Source: Maribellus maritimus
GTDB taxonomy: Bacteria > Bacteroidota > Bacteroidia > Bacteroidales > Prolixibacteraceae
Reading direction: 5' to 3'
Assembly: GCF_022267315.1 (NCBI RefSeq)
Contig: NZ_JAIKLE010000050.1
Span: 1 to 37,279 of the forward strand
Length of the DNA stretch: 37,279 bases
The position numbers and the translations under genes were made by a program. This document shows positions 7,868-14,179 of this stretch, in pieces. The notes beneath the pieces are model-generated. The model worked only from the letters and a program-made list of their open reading frames with translations. It ran no database searches and had not been told where the DNA came from. The stretch's first letter is position 1. Each line of letters begins with the position of its first letter.

Positions 7868-9040
7868 TCATTTATTTCTTATTTCATCAAAAAAAGGCGT
7901 TCTTTTTTCTTCAACACATTTTGCAGCATAGAGATACATTGACGCACTCCAGGTTTGCCAGTCCTGTCCCAGTGGTTTTCCATTCTGTGCTTTAATCCAT
8001 TCGTTAAAACCAAAATGTTGGTTTCCGGATGCTGATAGTTTACTACATTGTGTAAGCGCTTCCAGTTTTTCAGCGGCCAGTTTATACCGTTTGGCGGCAA
8101 CTAAGGCTGCTATATAAAACCCGCATATAAATGGCCAGATTCCTCCGTTGTGGTAATCTCCCGGATTATTATATTTGGAATATCGCTCATGCCAGTCAGG
8201 ATCTTCTGGTTTAATGAAGGGAAAGAAATTGGGTGGCAATGCCCCGGTTAGTTCGCCTCGTTCATGCATTCCTGCGCATTCCTCTTCAATCCACGAAATC
8301 ATTTCATCGGCTCGCTTAGGTGAGGCAATCCCGGAAAGAATGGCCAGGCTATTTCCAAGAAGATCAAAACGCTCGCTGCTAAAAATTTTATAAGACCAAA
8401 ATGCATAATAAGGTTTGTGTTTTACCACCAGACCTTCATGCACGTGTTGGTGCATGGTTCCTCCTGTAACGGTAAAACGGCTCATTGCGTGGCGCATTTT
8501 TTCTGCTGACTCATGTTCGCCAAGAATTCTGAGATAACTGTAAACAAGTGAATTTACATACAGTCCGTACCCGACTACCCATTGTTCGTCGCGCCAGTCG
8601 CTGGTGGGTTGTTGTGCAACCAAAAACCTGTCAGACGGGCTTTGATAGCTCATCCAAATCAGAGATTTTTCAACAGCATCAGCCAGAAAATCAACCTCTC
8701 CTGTAACTTGTCTGAATATACTGGTTGCCAGCAAAAACAATGGAGTTGTATCACTAGCTCCGCGATCTTCATTTTCGTGCACCAGCGAAGGAATATGACC
8801 ATGCTCCGTTTGATTTTTTGCCAGTGTTTCCAAAACATTTCGAACACTTTCAAGCAATTTTTGATTTCCCGACACTGCAATCCCCAGAATGGAAATCATC
8901 AGATCCCGTGTGTAAGGTTCCGGATATCCCCAGCCCGCTGTCCGCGGTAATCCTTGAAATGGTCCGTGGGCATTATACAACAGCACTTCCAGTGCTGCTT
9001 CTTTTGCTTGTTTTATCTCTTTCGAAAATTCAATACGCAT
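7868..9040 (-). CDS. GH100-like (alpha/alpha)6-barrel glycoside hydrolase (invertase/amylo-alpha-1,6-glucosidase-like)
   Basis: A 390-residue soluble protein with no signal peptide. It has motifs of the GH100/GH63-like six-hairpin family: GYPEPYTRDLMISILG near residue 40, HIPSLVHENEDRGASDTTPL near 100, QPTSDWRDEQWVVGYG near 165, YNNPGDYHNGGIWPF near 295, and FGFNEWIKAQNGKPLGQDW near 350. The acidic residues in TSDWRDE and in FNEW are the likely catalytic positions. GH100 enzymes are neutral/alkaline invertases, but many bacterial relatives are annotated amylo-alpha-1,6-glucosidase and act on other alpha-glycosides. It lies 83 bp downstream of a glycosyltransferase/PIG-L gene pair and is probably part of that transcript. 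Substrate unknown. Confidence 0.8.
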   Translation of the reverse strand: MRIEFSKEIKQAKEAALEVLLYNAHGPFQGLPRTAGWGYPEPYTRDLMISILGIAVSGNQKLLESVRNVLETLAKNQTEHGHIPSLVHENEDRGASDTTPLFLLATSIFRQVTGEVDFLADAVEKSLIWMSYQSPSDRFLVAQQPTSDWRDEQWVVGYGLYVNSLVYSYLRILGEHESAEKMRHAMSRFTVTGGTMHQHVHEGLVVKHKPYYAFWSYKIFSSERFDLLGNSLAILSGIASPKRADEMISWIEEECAGMHERGELTGALPPNFFPFIKPEDPDWHERYSKYNNPGDYHNGGIWPFICGFYIAALVAAKRYKLAAEKLEALTQCSKLSASGNQHFGFNEWIKAQNGKPLGQDWQTWSASMYLYAAKCVEEKRTPFFDEIRNK

Positions 9041-9123
9041 TTTTATTTAATAAGTAGTTGAGTAAAAAGGGTTGGATTTTTTTTAGTTTCCAATTTCGGT
9101 CTTTTGAATTCCAACGTTTCGCT

Positions 9124-10266
9124 TTAACTTATCCCTAATTTATCATTGATAATTTGCACAAAGCGTTTTGCAACCACCCGGTAATCGAAATTCTCTACAA
9201 CCCTTTCTCTGCCTGCTTTGCCCATTTTCTCACGCAATTCGGCATCTTTCATAAGCTGCAATAAATACTTTGCTATATCCTGTACATTGGCCCGGTAATC
9301 GACCGTGCGTGGCACTTTAAAAATTACTTTATGCTGATCTTCAAATCCCGACTCTTCGCCAAGTATAACTCCACTAACAGTAATTTTGCGCGCTACTTTT
9401 GCCAGAAGCGCCGTTTCTTCATGAATGAGCGTATCCAGCATACCCATTGCTTTAATGCTAACTACAGGTTTTCCACATGCACCTGCTTCTACCTGCGGCA
9501 TTCCAAATCCTTCCAACCGGGAAGGAGCTGCATAAATATCGCAGGCCCCAATCAGGTAGGGCATAAAATTCCGGGAAATGGTATTGGTTGCATACGTTAC
9601 GTTTTTTTCAATACCAAGATCATTCGCCATTTGAAGATCGGCCAGGTTTTGTATTTTGGTTCGCGGCTGAGGCCATACTTTGCAAACATACTTCCAGTCG
9701 GGCGCTTTGGTATCGATAATGGCCATTGCCTGCATTACCTCCTGGGCACCTTTCGAGGCGGCGTCACCTCCAACGGTAAGAATCATTAGTTGGTCAGGTG
9801 AAACACCCAAAGCTTCGCGCACAGCCAAAATTTTTGGATCATCCTTTTGAAAAGGAATAAATGCGTCAGTATTGCAACCTACAGGTAAAACTTCAATTTT
9901 ACTGCCATCGATACCATCGCGGACATACATCTCTTTCACCCAGTTAGACGTTACAAGGATTAATGGTAGCGCATTTAAAACTTCCTGGTAATTGGCAATA
10001 TAACCATCGGCAACCAGCCATGGAACAGGCTGCACACCGTAACGCTGCGGGTGAAGAACCAACTGCGGTGTGTGCCCCCAGTATCCAACGCCAACAACAA
10101 TGTCGGGCTCAAACCAGCGGTAATACCATTCCTTTTCCTGAGCCGATTCGAAATGCACAGGGTGGGCGTCAATGCCCATTTCTACAAGTCCTTTGTAAAG
10201 CAAATCTCCCTGGGTAGCAAGTCCCCCCGGCGAGGGAGGGTAATCGTATAAAACCAATACTTTCAT
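9124..10266 (-). CDS. GT4 family glycosyltransferase
   Basis: A 380-residue GT-B fold glycosyltransferase. The N-terminal acceptor domain starts MKVLVLYDYPPSPGG. The C-terminal donor domain begins near residue 155 (ILTVGGDAASKGAQEV) and carries the nucleotide-sugar motif RLEGFGMPQVEAGACGKPVV (about residues 245-265), with the E-x7-E spacing of GT4. It is cytoplasmic and transfers an activated sugar to an unknown acceptor. Its start overlaps the stop of the PIG-L deacetylase gene by 4 bp, which implies translational coupling, so the two probably act on the same glycoconjugate. Confidence 0.88.
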   Translation of the reverse strand: MKVLVLYDYPPSPGGLATQGDLLYKGLVEMGIDAHPVHFESAQEKEWYYRWFEPDIVVGVGYWGHTPQLVLHPQRYGVQPVPWLVADGYIANYQEVLNALPLILVTSNWVKEMYVRDGIDGSKIEVLPVGCNTDAFIPFQKDDPKILAVREALGVSPDQLMILTVGGDAASKGAQEVMQAMAIIDTKAPDWKYVCKVWPQPRTKIQNLADLQMANDLGIEKNVTYATNTISRNFMPYLIGACDIYAAPSRLEGFGMPQVEAGACGKPVVSIKAMGMLDTLIHEETALLAKVARKITVSGVILGEESGFEDQHKVIFKVPRTVDYRANVQDIAKYLLQLMKDAELREKMGKAGRERVVENFDYRVVAKRFVQIINDKLGIS

Positions 10267-10910
10267 AAGTAAACTCCTCCGTTGTTAAACCATTTTACAG
10301 CCGTAAGCGAATTTGTAAATTGACGGAAAGCTTCATCCCTTGGTGTTGTTTTTGCCTCCCAGCTATTTTCATCAAATCCATACGTTTCTGTAATCATGCT
10401 GTATTTTCTCTTCCAAATTCGCCCGGTGAGTGTGCGGTATATTGCAGCATCTTTCTCTGGTCGGGGATAATACTTCCTTTTACCATCTTCATAGGCAAAA
10501 GTCCAAAGTTCGTCGGTGGATATTTTCTTGTTGTACCAAAGTTTTATTACGGCTTTACTTACTTCTTCGTGTCTAATATGTCGCGTATATTCCCCTGATG
10601 GATTATGGGTAATAATTAAATGATAATTTTTAGCCGGTAGCAGATCAAGAATGACTTGCTCCACTACTTTAATATCGAGGGGAATTTGTTCAGGACTGTC
10701 ATCCAGCGTACCCATAGCACCTTCCGCTCTAAACGTTTTTAATGCTTCGTAAAATTTAGGGGCACGCTCTTTATCGTTTCCCCGGCAAAGCGAAATAATA
10801 AAACAGTTCCACGACAGTTGACTTAATATTGTTCCTCCCGCCCACAAAGTTTCATCATCAGGGTGGGCGACAATTACGACAACGTTTTTCTGTTTTATTT
10901 CATTCATCAA
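10263..10910 (-). CDS. PIG-L (LmbE-like) family deacetylase
   Basis: A 215-residue protein with the zinc-binding motif AHPDDE (about residues 15-20) and a later HIRHEEV motif that supplies the third zinc His. These are the marks of PIG-L/LmbE enzymes, which remove N-acetyl groups from GlcNAc-type sugars. The gene lies 3 bp after the 10914-11315 gene and overlaps the GT4 gene by 4 bp, forming a tight operon. Its substrate may be an N-acetylated sugar added or received by the adjacent glycosyltransferase (inference). No signal peptide. Confidence 0.88.
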   Translation of the reverse strand: MMNEIKQKNVVVIVAHPDDETLWAGGTILSQLSWNCFIISLCRGNDKERAPKFYEALKTFRAEGAMGTLDDSPEQIPLDIKVVEQVILDLLPAKNYHLIITHNPSGEYTRHIRHEEVSKAVIKLWYNKKISTDELWTFAYEDGKRKYYPRPEKDAAIYRTLTGRIWKRKYSMITETYGFDENSWEAKTTPRDEAFRQFTNSLTAVKWFNNGGVYL

Positions 10911-10913
10911 ACG

Positions 10914-11315
10914 TTACTTATTAGCCATTTTCCCGTGAGCGTTAAAGAAGTCTTTTACAAAGGCTTTTTGTTGATTATTGGTCATATTATCTGCTGGTTG
11001 AACAGAAATTCTTATTTTTTCAAATTGGCGGTTACTTTTTAACACATTGAATAATTCGGTTTTGGCATCAGTAGGTCCAAAAAGCAGCACATCGCTGTAA
11101 TCATTAATTACATAACTCAATTTTTTGTAAAAAGCAGATTGTTCATTTTGCTCTTTGTTGTGCATCAGGCTTTCATCCATTCTTAGATTTTGAACCTGGT
11201 CTGGGAATGACGGAATTGATTCCAGCGTTTTTGATACTACTGTATCATATAATAACTCAAATATATTGGCAGTTGAATGATCCATCCATATTCCTAACCG
11301 TTTTACTGATTTCAT
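10914..11315 (-). CDS. Hypothetical protein with Rossmann-like/eRF1-like C-terminal half
   Basis: A 133-residue soluble protein starting MKSVKRLGIWMDHSTANIF. The C-terminal half (SDVLLFGPTDAKTELFNVL, then MTNNQQKAFVKDFF) resembles the alpha/beta domain of small bacterial proteins often annotated as host-attachment, translational-machinery or eRF1-like (baeRF-type). I do not recognise a precise function. It is the first gene of an operon with the PIG-L deacetylase, 3 bp away, and the GT4 glycosyltransferase. Genes of this kind often occur beside universal stress proteins, as here (UspA at 11414). Confidence 0.65.
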   Translation of the reverse strand: MKSVKRLGIWMDHSTANIFELLYDTVVSKTLESIPSFPDQVQNLRMDESLMHNKEQNEQSAFYKKLSYVINDYSDVLLFGPTDAKTELFNVLKSNRQFEKIRISVQPADNMTNNQQKAFVKDFFNAHGKMANK

Positions 11316-11413
11316 GATATTCTATTTTTATTGTTTTCATTACTATTTTATTTCTCTCTAGCTTTTTATCACTTTATTTTAATGAAATAAATCTGCCATT
11401 AATGCTGTTGAAA

Positions 11414-11890
11414 TCAGGATTTACTTTGCTTTTTTGTTGGGATAATCAAAACCGGAATAGTCGTATTTTGTAAAACTTTTTTAGTAACGCTTCCCATGGT
11501 TGTATTTTCAAACCATTTCCTGCTGTGCGATCCCATTACAATAACATCCGCATTAATTTTATATGCAGCCTTTAAAATAGCTTCTGCGCAATCACCTTCT
11601 TCAAGGAGCGTTTGAATGCGATTATCCCCAAGATATAGTTTTGACTTATCAAGAAATTGCATGGATAATTTTTTAGAATTAAAGGTATCTTCCTGCATCA
11701 CCTCACTAGTATCCAAATGACCTGCAAAACCCATAACAGTAATATGTTCAGCGACCTTATAATCCTGTGGATCTGCTAACACATGTAATAATGTTATTTC
11801 GGCCTTCATCGTTTTTGCAAATGAAAAGCCTGTTTCCGCTACTTTTTGGGCACTTGGATCATAATCCAGCGTAATCAATATTTTTTTCAT
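11414..11890 (-). CDS. Universal stress protein, UspA family
   Basis: 158 residues from the preferred start, MKKILITLDYDPSAQ. Typical UspA features are the ITLDYD strand at the N-terminus, HVLADP after strand 2, and the nucleotide-binding signature DVIVMGSHSRKWFENTTMGS near the C-terminus (G-x2-G-x9-G-S/T pattern). It is a cytoplasmic stress protein, probably ATP-binding. An in-frame ATG at 11971 overlaps the stop of the stomatin-like gene as ATGA and would add a basic 27-residue extension by translational coupling. The family pattern favours the later start, but I cannot exclude the longer form. It is co-transcribed with the stomatin-like gene. Confidence 0.9.
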   Translation of the reverse strand: MKKILITLDYDPSAQKVAETGFSFAKTMKAEITLLHVLADPQDYKVAEHITVMGFAGHLDTSEVMQEDTFNSKKLSMQFLDKSKLYLGDNRIQTLLEEGDCAEAILKAAYKINADVIVMGSHSRKWFENTTMGSVTKKVLQNTTIPVLIIPTKKQSKS

Positions 11891-11967
11891 TTTTTCATGT
11901 TGATATTTTGCCCTTTCTCTTCCCTCAATACCCCCAAAAAATCGTTTCAAAAAATTTTTCCTTGTAA

Positions 11968-12834
11968 TCATTTCTCTTTTTGTCTCCTTTCCAGGGGTAC
12001 AATACCGGCCATTTCGCCTATAATGTTTACCAATTCTGCACCGGTTGGAATAACAATTTTTGCATTGTTCTCCAGTGATGCTTCCAGTGCTTCCAGCTTT
12101 CGCAATAGCTGTGCATTTCCAATAAAATACTTATCGGCAGCTTCATTTACGAGTTTTATAGCTTCCGCTTCTCCCTCGGCATGTAAAATCTTCGACTGTT
12201 TATAACCTTCGGCTTCTTTAATTTTGGCACGTTTTACACCGTCAGCAACAGTTTCAGCGGCAGTGGCAGAATCAATAGCTGCAATTTTTTCATTTTCAGC
12301 TTTTACCACTTTGTTCATGGTTTCCTGTACATCAGAAGGCGGATCAATCTGTTTTAATTCAGTGCGTATAATTTCTATTCCCCAGCTTTTGGTTTCTTTA
12401 TGCAGGGTTTCATGCAGTTCGGTGTTTATTTTCCCTCGTTCGCTGTTAGCCGATTTTAAGGTAAGTGTACCTATAATGTTACGGAGTGTTGTACGGGCGA
12501 GGTTAACTATCTGCCACTGGTAATTATCAACATCATAGGTTGAACCTTTTATACTTTCCTCATCCGATTTTACCCTGAAATATACCTGAGCGTCAACGCT
12601 TGCATTCAAATTATCGTTGGTGATAATTTCCTGAGGTTCGGCATCCACCATTTGTTCCGTGATGTTTACCATAAAAAGGCGATCAACAACCGGAATAACC
12701 CAGTGAAATCCTGGATCCGCAAGTTTCTTATATTTCCCAAGTCGCTCAATAAGCCCCCTGTGCGTTGGCCTTACAATTCTAATTCCCAATAGTAAAAAAA
12801 TTACTATCGGAATGATCAAATACAAATAATTCAT
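11968..12834 (-). CDS. Stomatin/paraslipin-like SPFH (band 7) protein
   Basis: A 288-residue protein with one N-terminal membrane segment (residues 2-20), an SPFH domain starting RPTHRGLIERLGKYKKLADP, the stomatin signature block LARTTLRNIIGTLTL (about residues 110-125), and a C-terminal coiled coil (AEGYKQSKILHAEGEAEAIK). This is the prokaryotic stomatin/paraslipin type (QmcA-like) that forms membrane ring assemblies and often pairs with an NfeD protein. No NfeD gene is visible next to it. The UspA gene follows with an ATGA overlap. It is the third SPFH protein in the window, after HflC and HflK. Confidence 0.92.
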   Translation of the reverse strand: MNYLYLIIPIVIFLLLGIRIVRPTHRGLIERLGKYKKLADPGFHWVIPVVDRLFMVNITEQMVDAEPQEIITNDNLNASVDAQVYFRVKSDEESIKGSTYDVDNYQWQIVNLARTTLRNIIGTLTLKSANSERGKINTELHETLHKETKSWGIEIIRTELKQIDPPSDVQETMNKVVKAENEKIAAIDSATAAETVADGVKRAKIKEAEGYKQSKILHAEGEAEAIKLVNEAADKYFIGNAQLLRKLEALEASLENNAKIVIPTGAELVNIIGEMAGIVPLERRQKEK

Positions 12835-12958
12835 GTGTTTTTTATTTATTGTTTTTTATAGGTAACGCAAGGAACTCGCCATAATTAAGCTCCTCTTTTT
12901 CAAAAAGCTTATTGTGATGGCTCGTTTCATTTTAATATTTTAGCTTGTTTATTTGCCT

Positions 12959-13156
12959 TCAGGAAGAATACTCCAATGAGTCAATTTCATCCATCAATTC
13001 CTTTTTTGTTTTACCCAATTTGATAGAAATATTTAGTAACAAATCTGCTCTTGATACTCGCCCCCACTCCAAATCTACATCAGTTAATTCCGGATATTCA
13101 TTTTTCAGGTTATCCTTTATTCTATGCCATTCGTTCATGTTAAATTTTGTGTCCAT
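12959..13156 (-). CDS. CsbD-like general stress protein
   Basis: A 65-residue acidic/basic helical protein: MDTKFNMNEWHRIKDNLKNE, then YPELTDVDLEW. The W-x-x-I-K-x-x-L-K pattern and the L-T-D-x-D-L-x-W segment match the CsbD-like fold of small stress proteins. An internal ATG at residue 7 (MNEWHR) is also possible. It lies 13 bp downstream of the tiny membrane protein gene and shares the 38-bp promoter element at 13413-13450. CsbD is a sigma-B regulon member in Bacillus; its molecular role is unknown. Confidence 0.75.
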   Translation of the reverse strand: MDTKFNMNEWHRIKDNLKNEYPELTDVDLEWGRVSRADLLLNISIKLGKTKKELMDEIDSLEYSS

Positions 13157-13169
13157 TATTATATTTTAG

Positions 13170-13337
13170 CTATTTAATGTTTTTGATTTTTTTATTAAAC
13201 AAAATACGAAGCAGGATAATAATTCCGGATAACGGAATAAGTAAATGAACAATTCGTGGAGGGGACTTAAAACCATAAACCATGACACCCCATAAAATTA
13301 AAAGTAAACCTGCAATAATATATATTGAATATTTCAT
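13170..13337 (-). CDS. Tiny membrane protein, lmo0937/DUF5670-like
   Basis: I chose the start at 13337, giving 55 residues: MKYSIYIIAGLLLILWGVMV, then YGFKSPPRIVHLLIPLSG and a second hydrophobic segment. Two membrane helices flank a short G-F/H-L loop, and the protein ends in a basic tail (NKKIKNIK). This matches the lmo0937-type small membrane proteins (LLYLIAVILVIIWLIG... pattern). An upstream ATG at 13406 would place the start right at the promoter element and is unlikely. It is the first gene of a pair with the CsbD-like gene. Confidence 0.75.
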   Translation of the reverse strand: MKYSIYIIAGLLLILWGVMVYGFKSPPRIVHLLIPLSGIIILLRILFNKKIKNIK

Positions 13338-13412
13338 GACTTTGATGTTTTGAAACCCTATAATAGATTCCGAGATTGTACATAAATTTACGGGAAATCC
13401 CTGCAAGTTATA

Positions 13413-13450
13413 TTACACAATTTAGGATAAGAGTTACATCATTCACACAT
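13413..13450 (-). promoter_or_regulatory. 38-bp stress-type promoter element, copy 3
   Basis: On the minus strand: ATGTGTGAATGATGTAAC ending at 13433, then 16 bases, then GTAA at 13416-13413. It lies 76 bp before the lmo0937-like start. It is a near-consensus copy. The 13451-13618 gap beyond it shows no gene. Confidence 0.85.
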
Positions 13451-13618
13451 TCTCCAGATGGTGAATCAGAAAATGAAATTATGATATTCCATTAAGAACA
13501 GTCACAAACATCAACAGAAACTATAGGAAAAGGACGGGAAGAATGAAAAGGTTCAGTTATGGTATTTAGTTAAACAAAAATGCCTCATAAAATTCATCTT
13601 TTAACATCCCAATTAGTT

Positions 13619-14179
13619 TTACGATTTATTTTGCAAACTGAACTTTGAAATATCCACCACCGATAAAAGGCATTTTTGATCATCTTCCGTAACCACCCCT
13701 TCCATATATACAGAACACAACGTTTTTTTATCATAACCCAATATTACTTCGCAGAATTCTTTTGCGTTACTGGTGTAAATTTTTTTGAAAAAATTATTAA
13801 ATACAGGCTTTGAATCTTCTGAAATAAAAAGTTTAAAGTTGCTGTCTATTAAACTAAAATGTCGCTCCCCGAGCATTTCAGCACCCATAAAGTTCAACTC
13901 GCAAATGGCTCCATCTGAATCGAGGGTAAAATAGCCCATGGGAGATAAATCGAATAACATGGTATATTTTTTAAGTGCCGTTTCTGCGGTGATGTACGCC
14001 AGACGCAGCTCCTCATTCTGCATTTCCAGTTCTATCTGGTGTACCTGCAATTCATGAAGGAGTCGTTTTGTATCGGTTTCTTCAGGAATACTCCCCTTCT
14101 GTTGTTTTTCTTTGAGTACTTCTTCCGCTTTTTTGCGCAGTACTTTGGCATTCATAAAATCCATTTCATCGCTAATCAT
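13619..14179 (-). CDS. Stand-alone PAS-domain protein
   Basis: 186 residues. A coiled-coil N-terminus includes ELQVHQIELEMQNEELRLA (about 45-63), and a PAS domain follows (about 72-180; LFDLSPMGYFTLDSDG). There is no kinase, receiver or output domain. The coiled coil and PAS domain match the N-terminal half of the hybrid kinase at 31801-33498 (ELKVYQIELEMQNEELKLA). It may therefore be a detached sensor module that dimerises with a kinase. The gene overlaps the end of the CheB-CheR-PAS gene by 8 bp, so the two are translationally coupled. Confidence 0.85.
   Translation of the reverse strand: MISDEMDFMNAKVLRKKAEEVLKEKQQKGSIPEETDTKRLLHELQVHQIELEMQNEELRLAYITAETALKKYTMLFDLSPMGYFTLDSDGAICELNFMGAEMLGERHFSLIDSNFKLFISEDSKPVFNNFFKKIYTSNAKEFCEVILGYDKKTLCSVYMEGVVTEDDQKCLLSVVDISKFSLQNKS

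Noticed and set aside
7801..7995. Plus-strand 64-residue ORF beginning in a gap
   Set aside because: More than half overlaps the GH100-like gene on the other strand and the sequence shows no recognisable domain.
12842..12930. Minus-strand coding-like scrap ending FEKEELNYGEFLALPIKNNK
   Set aside because: There is no start codon and a stop lies just upstream. It may be a gene tail remnant, but too short to support.
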